From NCBI RefSeq assembly GCF_900104745.1, contig NZ_LT629732.1, positions 372,001 to 436,000 of the forward strand: a stretch of 64,000 nt of DNA, read 5' to 3'. Below are positions 17,552 through 26,056 of this stretch, one piece after another. The notes beneath the pieces were generated by a model that saw only the letters and a list, made by a program, of their open reading frames with translations, was not told the DNA's origin and did no database searches. Position numbers and translations under genes: made by a program. Numbering within the stretch: position 1 is the stretch's first letter; each line of letters starts with the position of its first letter. Source of the DNA: Actinopolymorpha singaporensis (GTDB lineage: Bacteria; Actinomycetota; Actinomycetes; Propionibacteriales; Actinopolymorphaceae).

Positions 17552-17752
17552 TCAGACCGGGCGCACCTCGTGCGCTTCAAGCCCCTTCGGGCCACGGACG
17601 ACCTCGAACTCGACGGCCTGCCCGTCGGCGAGGGACTTGTATCCGTCCATCTGGATCTTCGACCAGTGGACGAAGACGTCGTTACCGTCGTCCACCGCGA
17701 TGAAGCCGTAGCCCTTTTCCGAGTTGAACCACTTCACGGTTCCCTGCGTCAT
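17552..17752 (-). CDS. Cold-shock protein (CspA family)
   Basis: 66 aa, the standard length. It starts [16 protein letters not shown], containing the RNP1 motif KGYGFIAV, and the RNP2-type motif DVFVHWSKI follows; both bind single-stranded RNA and DNA. A GAGGAGAGGG ribosome-binding site lies upstream. CspA proteins act as RNA chaperones in the cytoplasm; in actinobacteria several copies exist, and not all are cold-induced. A long leader (see next entry) and a strong terminator make it monocistronic. Confidence 0.97.
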   Translation of the reverse strand: MTQGTVKWFNSEKGYGFIAVDDGNDVFVHWSKIQMDGYKSLADGQAVEFEVVRGPKGLEAHEVRPV

Positions 17753-18065
17753 GCCCTCTCCTCAGACCCGTTCGGGTGTCAGACCCGCCCGGCGCGGGCC
17801 CGGGTCGTACTCACCGCACCCGTCCCGCGAGGGGAGGTGTTGCGATAGATCCGCGCGCATTCCCACCGTTGGCGGTCGAGCCGTTACGCACGATCATGGC
17901 GACCACGGCCGACCATAGCCAAAAACATCACCGGTGTGGAGATGTCTGAACGATCTCCTTTGGGCCAGGTTCGGCCCCCTTGACCAGGCCTCGGAAGCGG
18001 AGAGTGAAGGGGCCACCACGGCTACCACCCTGAGTAACAGGCGTCCCGGTATGCGGGACAAAACC
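17753..18065. other. Leader/intergenic region between csp and alpha-galactosidase
   Basis: 313 bp. It contains the promoter and leader of the cold-shock gene (transcribed leftwards), with a small ACCCG-TT-CGGGT hairpin at 17766-17777 near the ribosome-binding site, and a GTCCCG/CGGGAC hairpin at about 18042-18058 just past the stop of the alpha-galactosidase gene. I see no supported gene; large plus-strand open frames through it are shadows. Confidence 0.55.
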
Positions 18066-19670
18066 TCAGCTGGCCAGCGGAGACGCCCCGAAGGATTCGC
18101 CCCAGGCGTAGCCGAGTTCCTCGCCCCCGGAGCGCCACCGTCGCGGCGCCGTCGTCCAGAGCCAGTCCAGCGGCTCGACTCCGCCGGGCTCCCCGCCGTC
18201 CAGCGCGAGCCGGACGGCGGCGCGCAGGTCGGCGTCCACCTTCGGCGTGCGGGCAGCCGGGTCCACCGAGACGAACAACGCCGTCCCGGACCGGGCCACC
18301 AGGTCGAGGAACTGACGGTTCCTCTCCCAGGGAGTCACCGGCGTGCACGGTACGCAGTCGGCGTCGGCGGCGAAGAAGGAGCCGTGCTGGGCGAGCCGGT
18401 ACGCGAGCGCGTTGACCCCCATCCGGCGGGTCCGCTCCCAGTCCCGGCCGGAGGTGTCGTCGCCGATGCGCTGCACCTCCACCAGCCCGGCGGCCAGGTG
18501 CCCGACGGTGTTGCAGCCGATCACCACCGCGTCACCGGCACCCTCGCGGATCGTCTCGTACAGCCGGAGGAGGATCTCGGCGTTCGTGCGTCCGCGGTCG
18601 GCGAAGTGCCACCCGGAGTCGGTCAGCTCCGAACCCATCGCCGGGCCGAAGCGGCCGAATGCGTCGAACGTCGAGAAGTCGTGCTTGACCAGCTCGAAGC
18701 CCCAGCCCACCAGCCGGGCGACATCGTCCCGGATGGTCTGCAGGTTGTCGGGCAGGGTGAGGTCGAGCGGCTGCTCCCGCGCCGGGCGCGGGCCGGGCCG
18801 AAGTCGCGCCGGGTCGGTCACCGTGGACAGCGCTGCCGGGCGCATCCAGATCCCCGGCCGGGCACCGCGCGCCGCGATGTCCGTGGCGAAGCCCGGCATG
18901 TCGTCGAACAGACCGGCGACACCCGCCGTCCACGGGCCTCCCGGGCAGACCCCGCCCGGGCTCCATCCGGCGTCCACGACGCAGAACGGCCGCACCGGAT
19001 GTCCGTCGGCGTACGACACGATCGTCTCGGCGTCGCGCAGGATCTGCGCCGGGCCGAAGTCGCGGCCGTAGGCGTAGTACCAGTTGTTGGCACCGACCAC
19101 GGGCTTCACCGGCGGCAACGGGTCGGTGCACATCGCCGCTGTCAACCCGCGCTGGACGGCGTACGGCGAGGCGTTCGCGTCACCGGCCACCTCGACCACC
19201 GTGGCCGCGGACAGTACCCGCTTCCCCAGCGACACCGGCCCGCCGCCGTTGCGGACGTCGAGCCACAGGGAGCAGCCGTCCTCGTCGACAGTCCAGGCGC
19301 AGAAGGCGTTCGGGCGTACGCGAACGCCCATTCCCGTGGTCGTCGCGGACACCGGGTCGTGCGCGAGCCACGACCACGGCAGCAGCCGCTCGGGCTGGTG
19401 GTGACGCCAGGACAGGTCGCCGTAGGAACGTTCCCAGGCGTCGCCGAGGATCAGCGCCGAGGTGGGTACGCGGCGACGCCAGCGGAGCACCACCCAGGAC
19501 AGGCCGGCGCCCGGGCAGGCCACCGTGACGTCGAGGCCGTACGGCCCCGGCGCCAGCCCGACCTCCACCTCGGCGGTGGTGAACCTGGTGGCACCAGTGG
19601 CCCCGGTGGCCCGGCCCGCGTCAAGGCGCGCCTGACGCGGGCCGTCCATGCGTTCGTGCAGCACGAACAC
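18066..19670 (-). CDS. Alpha-galactosidase-like glycoside hydrolase (clan GH-D)
   Basis: 534 aa, no signal peptide. It has an N-terminal beta-sandwich-like region (about 1-190) then a TIM barrel. The barrel carries VKHDFS (about residue 328; the Asp is the expected nucleophile) and RIGDDTSG (about residue 405; the Asp is the expected acid/base), as in GH27/GH36 melibiases. A FFAADADCV segment follows. The enzyme should release alpha-linked galactose or a related sugar in the cytoplasm. The start is GTG without a clear ribosome-binding site, 56 bp after cysO, so the true start may differ slightly. It may be the last gene of the thrC-cysO transcript. Confidence 0.8.
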   Translation of the reverse strand: MFVLHERMDGPRQARLDAGRATGATGATRFTTAEVEVGLAPGPYGLDVTVACPGAGLSWVVLRWRRRVPTSALILGDAWERSYGDLSWRHHQPERLLPWSWLAHDPVSATTTGMGVRVRPNAFCAWTVDEDGCSLWLDVRNGGGPVSLGKRVLSAATVVEVAGDANASPYAVQRGLTAAMCTDPLPPVKPVVGANNWYYAYGRDFGPAQILRDAETIVSYADGHPVRPFCVVDAGWSPGGVCPGGPWTAGVAGLFDDMPGFATDIAARGARPGIWMRPAALSTVTDPARLRPGPRPAREQPLDLTLPDNLQTIRDDVARLVGWGFELVKHDFSTFDAFGRFGPAMGSELTDSGWHFADRGRTNAEILLRLYETIREGAGDAVVIGCNTVGHLAAGLVEVQRIGDDTSGRDWERTRRMGVNALAYRLAQHGSFFAADADCVPCTPVTPWERNRQFLDLVARSGTALFVSVDPAARTPKVDADLRAAVRLALDGGEPGGVEPLDWLWTTAPRRWRSGGEELGYAWGESFGASPLAS

Positions 19671-19726
19671 CGCGTCCGGAGCCGCGGGTACCGCGGCGGT
19701 GACGCCCTCCGTTGCCGGCGGAGAAG

Positions 19727-20008
19727 TCAGCGGGCACCGCCGGCGACCGCGGGAATCACCGAGACCTGCGTACCCTCCGGGGTCGGCGTGTCCAGGCCGC
19801 CGGCGAACCGCACGTCCTCCTCGCCGACGTAGACGTTGACGAACCTGCGGAGCTTGCCCGCGTCGTCGAGCACGCGCGCCCGGATGCCGGGGTAGTTCGC
19901 GTCCAGCGACTCCAGCACCTCGGCCAGCGTCTCGCCGTCGGCCTTCACCTCCGACGAGCCGCCGGTGTAGGTACGCAGGATGGTGGGGATCCGAACCTTG
20001 ACGCTCAT
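19727..20008 (-). CDS. cysO: Ubiquitin-like sulfur carrier CysO/MoaD family
   Basis: 93 aa. The sequence aligns by eye with Mycobacterium CysO: IPTILR-YTGG near the start, RRFVNVYV, EEDVRFAGGL and the end VIPAVAGG. CysO carries a thiocarboxylate on its C-terminal Gly-Gly and donates sulfur to O-phosphoserine for cysteine synthesis by CysM, with the JAMM protease Mec releasing cysteine. Here two residues (Ala-Arg) follow the Gly-Gly, so trimming would be needed before activation. Its ATG overlaps the thrC stop by 4 bp, a pairing common in actinobacteria. The Mec and CysM genes are not in the window. Confidence 0.85.
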   Translation of the reverse strand: MSVKVRIPTILRTYTGGSSEVKADGETLAEVLESLDANYPGIRARVLDDAGKLRRFVNVYVGEEDVRFAGGLDTPTPEGTQVSVIPAVAGGAR

Positions 20009-21285
20009 GCGAGCCCAGCCTCCGTGAATGCTTCGTACGTCGGGCGGATGGTGGCCTTCGGGCCTACCTTGCCGGCGATGGCGTCCAGGGTCTTCAGCCC
20101 GTCGCCGGAGTTGATGATGACGGTCTCGGCGGCCGGGTCGAGGTTGCCGGTACGCACCAGCTTCGCCAGCGTGGCCACGGTCACCCCGCCTGCGGTCTCG
20201 CCGAAGATGCCCTCGGTGCGGGCCAGCCGGGCGATGCCGTCCACCACCTCGTCGTCGGAGACGTCCTCGACCGTTCCGCCGGTACGCCGCACGACGTCCA
20301 GCACGTAGGGCCCGTCCGCGGGGTTGCCGATCGCCAGCGACTTCGCCAGCGTCTGCGGCTTCACCGGCGCGACCACGTCGTGGCCCGCACGGAACGCCGC
20401 CGACACCGGGGAGCAGCCGGTGGCCTGGGCGCCGAAGATGCGGTACGGGGTGTCCTCCACCAGGCCCAGCTCGACCAGCTCGCGGATACCCTTGTCGATC
20501 TTCACCAGCTGGGCACCGGAGGCGATCGGGACGACGATCTGTTCGGGCAGCCGCCAGCCGAGCTGTTCGGCGATCTCGTACCCCAGCGTCTTGGAACCCT
20601 CGGCGTAGTAGGGCCGGACGTTGACGTTGACGAACGCCCAGGTCTCCTCCTCGCCGGCGATCTCGCTGGCCAGGCGGTTGACGTCGTCGTAGGTGCCCTC
20701 GACGGCGACGAGCGTTCCGCCGTACACGGCGGTGGTGAGGATCTTCTGCTGCTCGAGGTTGTGCGGAACCATCACCACGCTGCGGATGCCCGCCCGGGCG
20801 GCGGCCGCGGCCACGGCGTTGGCGAGGTTGCCGGTCGACGGGCAGGCCAGCACCTGGAAGCCGAGCTCACGGGCCGCGGTCAGCGCGACGGCGACCACGC
20901 GGTCCTTGAAGGAGTGCGTCGGGTTGCCGGAGTCGTCCTTCACCCACAGCCGGGCCAGGCCGAGGTCGGCGGCCAGCCGGTCGGCACGGACCAGCCGGGT
21001 GAGCCCGGGCTCGGTGTTGGGAAACGACGCGACGTCTGCCGGCACCGGCAGGAGCTCGCGATAGCGCCAGATGTTGTGCGGGCCTGCGGCGATCTGCTCG
21101 CGGGTGACCCGGGGGAAGTCGTAGCCGACCTCGAGCGGCCCGAAGCACTCCGAGCACGCGTAGTGGGCGCCGAGCGGGCTGCTGGCACCGCACTCCCGAC
21201 ATCGCAGTTCGGTGGCGTTCCCGAAGGCGCCGGGGCGGATCGTGTGGGTGCCGGGCGTGGTGCTGTCGGCGTAGGTCGTCGTCAT
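20005..21285 (-). CDS. thrC: Threonine synthase
   Basis: 426 aa, PLP-dependent. ATG 21285 has a strong GAGGAGAGG ribosome-binding site. An N-terminal zinc-ribbon-like region has Cys29, Cys32, Cys44 and Cys47; Lys127 in THSFKDR is the PLP lysine; PSTGNLANA binds the phosphate. It converts O-phosphohomoserine to threonine at the branch point with methionine. The upstream region reads as a SAM (S-box) riboswitch whose basal helix abuts the ribosome-binding site. It is translationally coupled to cysO. The zinc-ribbon form of threonine synthase is widespread in actinobacteria and archaea. Confidence 0.93.
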   Translation of the reverse strand: MTTTYADSTTPGTHTIRPGAFGNATELRCRECGASSPLGAHYACSECFGPLEVGYDFPRVTREQIAAGPHNIWRYRELLPVPADVASFPNTEPGLTRLVRADRLAADLGLARLWVKDDSGNPTHSFKDRVVAVALTAARELGFQVLACPSTGNLANAVAAAAARAGIRSVVMVPHNLEQQKILTTAVYGGTLVAVEGTYDDVNRLASEIAGEEETWAFVNVNVRPYYAEGSKTLGYEIAEQLGWRLPEQIVVPIASGAQLVKIDKGIRELVELGLVEDTPYRIFGAQATGCSPVSAAFRAGHDVVAPVKPQTLAKSLAIGNPADGPYVLDVVRRTGGTVEDVSDDEVVDGIARLARTEGIFGETAGGVTVATLAKLVRTGNLDPAAETVIINSGDGLKTLDAIAGKVGPKATIRPTYEAFTEAGLA

Positions 21286-21300
21286 GCGAGGCCTCTCCTC

Positions 21301-21475
21301 CTCATCTTTCCCGCGTACGCCAGGTCGGGAGGTCTTCCCGGACGTGGAGTCGTGGGCCGGAGTTGGCACCGTGGCCGCCGCGGGGCCTGCATGAACGCGA
21401 GACACACTCGTCGGCGGTCGGCCGGTTGCCGGGGCTTCGTCGGGCCGGTCCCTCTGCCCCTCTGGATGAGTTCCT
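21301..21475 (-). promoter_or_regulatory. SAM (S-box, SAM-I/IV type) riboswitch upstream of thrC
   Basis: Reading leftwards: CTCATCC at about 21470, then an AGAGGGGC-like box, GAGGGACCGGCCC, GAAGCCCCGGCAACC, a variable arm, and GGTGCCAACTCC near 21370-21359. These are the conserved blocks of the S-box aptamer in the right order. The 5' CTCATC can close helix P1 by pairing with GATGAG at 21306-21301, which runs directly into the GAGGAGAGG ribosome-binding site of thrC. This suggests translational repression when SAM is bound. Confidence 0.82.
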
Positions 21476-21633
21476 TGTTCAGTTGTGGTGGTGCGGTCGT
21501 GCGGCCCCAGCCGGGGCAGGCAGCGACGTCGGTCGCGCCCCCGCCTGCGGGCGAGCCTAACGGGTAGGTCCGGGCGAACGTCGGCAGCGTTCAGAATGCG
21601 AGACGAGCCGTCCGAATGGAGGACAACCCGGAC

Positions 21634-22015
21634 TCATCGGGCCGGCGTGACCCCTGCCGTGACCCCTGCCGTGACCCCTGCCGTGACCCCTGCCGCGACC
21701 CGCCGGGGCGGTGCCACCTCGGCCGGGTTCGGCGAACCGTCGCTCAGCGCGGCGGCGGCCGCCTGGGCGGGCGGCGGGTCGAGTTCGCCTTCCTCGGTGA
21801 ACAGCCAGGTGTTGGCACCCAGAGCGGCCTGCCGGGATCCGTCCGGCGTACTGAAGACTCCGCTCTGGTATCCGAAGACCGCATCGTCGTGCCCCCAGAC
21901 GACCCACCGGGCACGCAGGCCAGCCGTACCGGGAACAACCCCAGGCCGTAGCCGAACTCCCCGGTGTCAGTCATCTGTGCGAGCTGCGCCTTGGGGTGCT
22001 TTACATCGCCAGGTG
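21634..22015 (-). pseudogene. C-terminal remnant of a beta-lactamase-family serine hydrolase
   Basis: Only the 3' end of a D-Ala-D-Ala carboxypeptidase/beta-lactamase-like gene remains. One frame reads AQMTDTGEFGYGLGLFPV and then, about position 21900, the homology moves to another frame reading WGHDDAVFGYQSGVFSTPDG and ALGANTWLFTEEGELD. This is the conserved C-terminal half of the family, so there is a frameshift. The catalytic SxxK and YxN parts are missing; sequence upstream belongs to the next gene. The C-terminal tail contains a 12-bp repeat encoding AGVT four times. Confidence 0.75.
21646..21693. repeat. 12-bp tandem repeat, four perfect copies
   Basis: CGTGACCCCTGC repeated at 21646, 21658, 21670 and 21682, with a degenerate fifth copy. 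In the pseudogene frame it encodes Ala-Gly-Val-Thr repeats near the stop codon. Confidence 0.95.
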
Positions 22016-22036
22016 GTGTCAAGCGCGCTTTACATC
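21998..22036. repeat. 10-bp direct repeat at the pseudogene junction
   Basis: GCTTTACATC occurs at 21998-22007 and 22027-22036, 29 bp apart, exactly where the hydrolase remnant meets the end of the next gene. Confidence 0.85.
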
Positions 22037-22639
22037 CGTACCGGGCAGGAGCCGCAGGTAGGCCGGCGCGGCGTCGGGCACCAGCACCCGGAGAGCCAGT
22101 TCGCGCACCGCGGCCTTCGGTACGAGGAACGCGGTCACGACGTTCTGCGTCTCCCGGGCGGGAACCGGGCGCCGCAGGAACCGCCCGGTGTGCCGGAAGC
22201 AGCCGATCGCCGAGTACTCGACCTGCCGGCGGATGTCGCTGACGAGTACGCCTGCGGGGTGCCAGGTGTTGCCTCGTCCGTCGGCGGCGGAGAATTCGCA
22301 CATCTGGATCCGGCGGCCGGCGGCGGCGTCTCGTGGAGTGACCGTCAGGGCGACGTACACGGCCGTCCAACCGGTCGGTATCCGGAGCGGGTGCCGCGGC
22401 GCGCTCGGGGCGAACGTCGTCAACCGCCACACGGCACCCGCGTACTCAGCCGGCCGGCCGAAGGCGACCGTCCGCGCCTGCCGCATCACCGGCTCGCCCG
22501 GGTGGCCGGCCGCCACGACGTCCGTCACCGCCGCGAGCGGGAGCAGCAGGGCGAACGCCAGCAGATACCGCGCGTGGACGGCGTACCGCCCGGATACCAC
22601 CGGCGGTTGGCGTACGACAGAAAGCCCACGGCTCAACAC
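22019..22639 (-). CDS. Hypothetical exported or membrane-anchored protein
   Basis: About 206 aa from GTG 22639; GTG 22654 is equally possible and neither has a clear ribosome-binding site. A hydrophobic stretch (YLLAFALLLPLAAVTDVVAAG, about residues 22-42) is a signal peptide or anchor. The rest is soluble with single Cys residues in RIQMCEFS and SAIGCFRH that could pair. The pattern (a beta-rich domain with a QNVVTAFLVPKAAV segment) resembles DUF4352-like extracellular beta-sandwich proteins, but this is uncertain. The gene ends at the junction with the pseudogene. Confidence 0.6.
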   Translation of the reverse strand: MLSRGLSVVRQPPVVSGRYAVHARYLLAFALLLPLAAVTDVVAAGHPGEPVMRQARTVAFGRPAEYAGAVWRLTTFAPSAPRHPLRIPTGWTAVYVALTVTPRDAAAGRRIQMCEFSAADGRGNTWHPAGVLVSDIRRQVEYSAIGCFRHTGRFLRRPVPARETQNVVTAFLVPKAAVRELALRVLVPDAAPAYLRLLPGTDVKRA

Positions 22640-22827
22640 ATTTCGCGCTGCCACACTGCAGATGTGCCCGGTCGTCGCACCGCCGACCCGCCCGCGCAGG
22701 GCTTTGTAACCCAGCGCCGGGACGATCCGGGCGCAACTCCCCCTCCCAGAACGCGACCAACCGTCCCACACTCCCGACTGGCCTGAACGACGGATCGACC
22801 ACGGCACAGGGCCTAGGCTCTGTCGCC

Positions 22828-24288
22828 ATGGCGAGCGAACCGAGCAAGAGCGTCCTGCTCGCCTCCAACCGGGGCCCGGTCTCGTTCCGGCAGGACGACG
22901 CCGGCAGGCTCCACTGCGTCGGAGGCTCCGGCGGACTGTCGTCGGCACTCGCGGCGATCCCCCCGCAGGAGGACGCACTGTGGGTCGCGGCCGCACTGTC
23001 CGACGCGGACCGGCTCGCGGCCAGGTCGGCACCGTCCGGCAGGTTGGACGCCGCGGGCTATGACACCGGGACGATTCCGGTCCGGTTGCTCGACATCGAG
23101 CCGCTCACCTTCGCCCGCGCGTACAACGGCATCGCCAACTCCACGTTGTGGTTTCTGCACCACCTGCTGTTCGACACCGCGAACGCGCCCCTCTTCGACC
23201 GGAGGTTCCGCCGGGAGTGGGCGTCCTACGTTGACTACAACACCGCGTTCGCGCAGGCGCTCGCCGAGGAGGCCGCGCCGGGCGGGCGGGTACTCATCCA
23301 GGACTACCACCTCACCGTGGCGCCGCGACTCCTGCGCACCCGCCGGCCTGACCTCGCCATCGGCCACTTCTCCCACACCCCTTGGGCGCCGCCGGACTAC
23401 TACCGGCTGTTGCCCGACGACGTGGCTGTCTCTCTCCTCGAGGGGCTGCTGGCCGCTGACCACGCAGGGTTCCTCACCGAGCGGTGGGCGCGGGCGTTCC
23501 TGGCGTGCTGTGAGTCCGTACTCGACGCGCGGGTCGACTGGGCTCACAACACCGTGGAGTACGCCGGCCGGCGCACCGTCGTGGGAGTGCATCCGCTCGG
23601 CGTGGACGCCGGCGCCATGCAGGCCCGGGCCAACGCACCCGACGTGTGGGCCCGGATGGCGGGGCTGCGCGCCCAGGTCGGTGACCGCCTCCTGTTGGTT
23701 CGGGTCGACCGGGCCGAGCTGAGCAAGAACATCGTGCGAGGGTTGCTGGCGTACCGCGAACTGCTGCGCCGCCGTCCGGAATGGCAGGGGCGGGTCGTCC
23801 ACGCGGCGCTGGCCTATCCGAGCCGGCACGACATTCCGGAGTACCGCGAGTACTCCGCCTCGGTGCAGCGGGTCGCCAAGGAGATCGTGGACGAGTTCGG
23901 CAGCGCGGACTGGGACCCGCTCGTGCTGGCCGTCGACGACGACTATCCGCGCTCGCTCGCGGCGTACCGCATGGCCCACGTCGCGGTCGTGAACCCGATC
24001 CGGGACGGCATGAACCTCGTCGCCAAGGAGATCCCGATCGTCTCCGACAACGGCTGTGCACTGGTGCTGTCGCGGGAAGCCGGCGCCGCGGTCGAACTCG
24101 GCGACGCGGCGTTCCTGATCAATCCGTTCGACATCGAGGAGACCGCCGAGGCGATGCACGCCGCACTGTCGCTGAGTGGTGCGGAACGCCGCACGCGGTC
24201 GGCGCTGCTGGCGGAGTCGGCGGGCAGCCACCCACCGCGCAGTTGGCTGGCCGAGCAACTCGACGCCCTGGGGTCCCACGCAGGCTGA
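22828..24288 (+). CDS. GT20 glycosyltransferase, trehalose-6-phosphate synthase paralogue
   Basis: 486 aa. It has the GT20 landmarks: LLASNRGPV at residues about 9-18, GGSGGLSSAL, VRVDRAELSKN (about 290-300, keeping the Arg and Lys that hold the donor phosphates) and [10 protein letters not shown] (about 392-401). It differs clearly from the canonical OtsA at 31071, where the equivalent segments read ANRLPVD and [10 protein letters not shown]. It may make trehalose phosphate or glucosylate another acceptor, such as a polyol phosphate. It starts at ATG 22828, divergent from the hypothetical gene, with no phosphatase directly attached. Confidence 0.82.
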   Translation: MASEPSKSVLLASNRGPVSFRQDDAGRLHCVGGSGGLSSALAAIPPQEDALWVAAALSDADRLAARSAPSGRLDAAGYDTGTIPVRLLDIEPLTFARAYNGIANSTLWFLHHLLFDTANAPLFDRRFRREWASYVDYNTAFAQALAEEAAPGGRVLIQDYHLTVAPRLLRTRRPDLAIGHFSHTPWAPPDYYRLLPDDVAVSLLEGLLAADHAGFLTERWARAFLACCESVLDARVDWAHNTVEYAGRRTVVGVHPLGVDAGAMQARANAPDVWARMAGLRAQVGDRLLLVRVDRAELSKNIVRGLLAYRELLRRRPEWQGRVVHAALAYPSRHDIPEYREYSASVQRVAKEIVDEFGSADWDPLVLAVDDDYPRSLAAYRMAHVAVVNPIRDGMNLVAKEIPIVSDNGCALVLSREAGAAVELGDAAFLINPFDIEETAEAMHAALSLSGAERRTRSALLAESAGSHPPRSWLAEQLDALGSHAG

Positions 24289-24521
24289 GCGGCCGTGGGT
24301 GCCGGCGGAGAGCAGCCGCGCGACCGGCAGTGCGTGGAGGCCGTCCGCCGAAACGTCACCCGAAATCGCCTGGTTCGGAATCCGGCGATTGTCCGCTCTG
24401 CCCGCTGGAGAGCATTCCCTACCGAATGCGCGATATCCGAGACCCGCTGAGCAAGCCGGGGTTGACGGGCGGTTCCTGACGCCCGGATACCGGCCGCCGC
24501 AAACCTGGAAAGGCGACCGAC

Positions 24522-26033
24522 GTGAGCAGCTCTATCAACCGGCGCGGCGCGGTGCGTGCCGCCGGGCGGCCGGCAGGCATGGTCGTCTTAGCCGCCGGCG
24601 TCGGCCTGGCCGCCGCGTTCGCCCTCACCACCTGGGTGACGCCGACGTTCGAGGCCCGGTCGTCGATGACGGTGGCGGCGTACTCGTCGGCGAACGCCGG
24701 CCGGCCCGCACCTGCCGAAGGCACTCCGGAAGCCGGCGTGTACGACCCCATCCTGTCCCAGGGCGCGGTGGCCACGGTCGCCCGGCTTGCCGAGTCGGAA
24801 AGGGTCGCTCACCTCACCGCCGCCCAGGCCGGTGTCCCCGTCGGCGCGGTGACGGGTCACCTGCACGCTAGCTACCAGCCGGGCGTCCAGGTCGTCACCC
24901 TGACCTCCGACGCGAAGACCTCCCGGCGGGCCGTCGCCATCGTCAACACGGCGGCGACCGTCCTCCGCGGTCAGGTCGGGGCCGCCCGGCCGTTCGGTAG
25001 CAACGCGGCCTTGACAGTGAGCCCCTGGGACCGCGCGGCGACGTCCACCACCGCAGTGCCCAGCAACCTGCCCCGGAACCTCTTGCTGGGCGGGCTCGCC
25101 GGACTCCTCGCCGGCCTGGTGATCGTTGTCGTACGCCGCCGCACCGACAGCACGCTGCGGTCCACCGACCAGATCGAGCGTGAACTCCAGGTCGGCATCC
25201 TCGGCACCCTTCCACGTGTGCCCGGCCGGCAACGGCGCAAGGGAGCACTCGGCGCCTGGCGTCGCGGGCGGGTTGCCCGGCCGGTGCGGTCAGCGGTCGC
25301 CGCCCTGGCTCCGCTCACCGACATACCGGATCGGCGGCTGCTGGTCACCAGCGCCTACCAGGACGACGGCAAGGCGTTCGTCAGCGCCCTGATCTCGCTC
25401 GCACTCGCCGAGCAGTACTACCGCGTGACGTTGGTCGAGGCCGACCTGCAATGTCCCGTCGTGGGCGCACACTTCCCGGGCGGCGGCGAGTTCACCGTCC
25501 AGCAGCTCATGTCGAAGCCGGAGAAGCTGTTGTCCGCCCAGGGGCCGCTGCGGGTCGTGTCGGCCGACGAGTGCGACCCCGAGCTCAGCCGCGCGCAGCT
25601 GCGCAGTGTCGCCTTCCGGGACTTCCTGACCTCTACTCGCGAGCACAGCGACGTGCTCGTCCTCGACGGTCCGCCGGTCCTCGTCGGCGCGGGACTGTCC
25701 GCCCTGGCCGCGGAGTGCGACGCCGCGGTGGTCGTCGTACGCGCAGGTTCCACCGGCGTCGCCGAGGCCCGCCGGGCGATTCAGGTCCTCGACCGGCTGC
25801 AGCTGCCGATCGCCGGCATCGTCGTCGTCGACGCCCGGGACGAGGGTGGCCGGACGGGGTACCGCTCGGGGACCGCACCGACCTACGCGCCGGCGCCTGC
25901 TCCCCTCCCGGAGGCATCGCCCATGATGCCCTCACCCGCTACGAGCGACGCCGACTCCGACTCCGACGGCGAGCGGTACGCCAGTGCAGACGACGAGGCC
26001 GACAGGCGAGCCCGAAGCGCCCGGTACTCCTGA
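24522..26033 (+). CDS. Wzz/BY-kinase-like membrane protein with degenerate P-loop
   Basis: 503 aa from GTG 24522 (GGAAAGG upstream). The layout is that of actinobacterial bacterial-tyrosine-kinase proteins: TM1 (about 19-39), an extracellular Wzz-type domain, TM2 (about 185-206), then a cytoplasmic nucleotide-binding domain. Walker A reads TSAYQDDGKAF, with Gly-Lys followed by Ala instead of Ser/Thr and no leading glycines; A' is VTLVEADLQ and Walker B is DVLVLDGPP. The tail has Tyr residues. It may control polysaccharide chain length without kinase activity. No polysaccharide genes are adjacent. Confidence 0.72.
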   Translation: MSSSINRRGAVRAAGRPAGMVVLAAGVGLAAAFALTTWVTPTFEARSSMTVAAYSSANAGRPAPAEGTPEAGVYDPILSQGAVATVARLAESERVAHLTAAQAGVPVGAVTGHLHASYQPGVQVVTLTSDAKTSRRAVAIVNTAATVLRGQVGAARPFGSNAALTVSPWDRAATSTTAVPSNLPRNLLLGGLAGLLAGLVIVVVRRRTDSTLRSTDQIERELQVGILGTLPRVPGRQRRKGALGAWRRGRVARPVRSAVAALAPLTDIPDRRLLVTSAYQDDGKAFVSALISLALAEQYYRVTLVEADLQCPVVGAHFPGGGEFTVQQLMSKPEKLLSAQGPLRVVSADECDPELSRAQLRSVAFRDFLTSTREHSDVLVLDGPPVLVGAGLSALAAECDAAVVVVRAGSTGVAEARRAIQVLDRLQLPIAGIVVVDARDEGGRTGYRSGTAPTYAPAPAPLPEASPMMPSPATSDADSDSDGERYASADDEADRRARSARYS

Positions 26034-26056
26034 CCAACCGGCCGTTGAGTGGGCCG

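Noticed and set aside
17934..19832. Long plus-strand open frame of 632 codons
   Set aside because: It runs antisense to the alpha-galactosidase and sulfur-carrier genes, is rich in Arg/Pro/Gly and matches no domain; it is a shadow of GC-rich coding sequence.
21557..21951. Small genes on either strand across the 12-bp repeat
   Set aside because: The frames are Arg/Gly/Thr repeats without starts or homology; the region is better explained as the frameshifted serine-hydrolase remnant.
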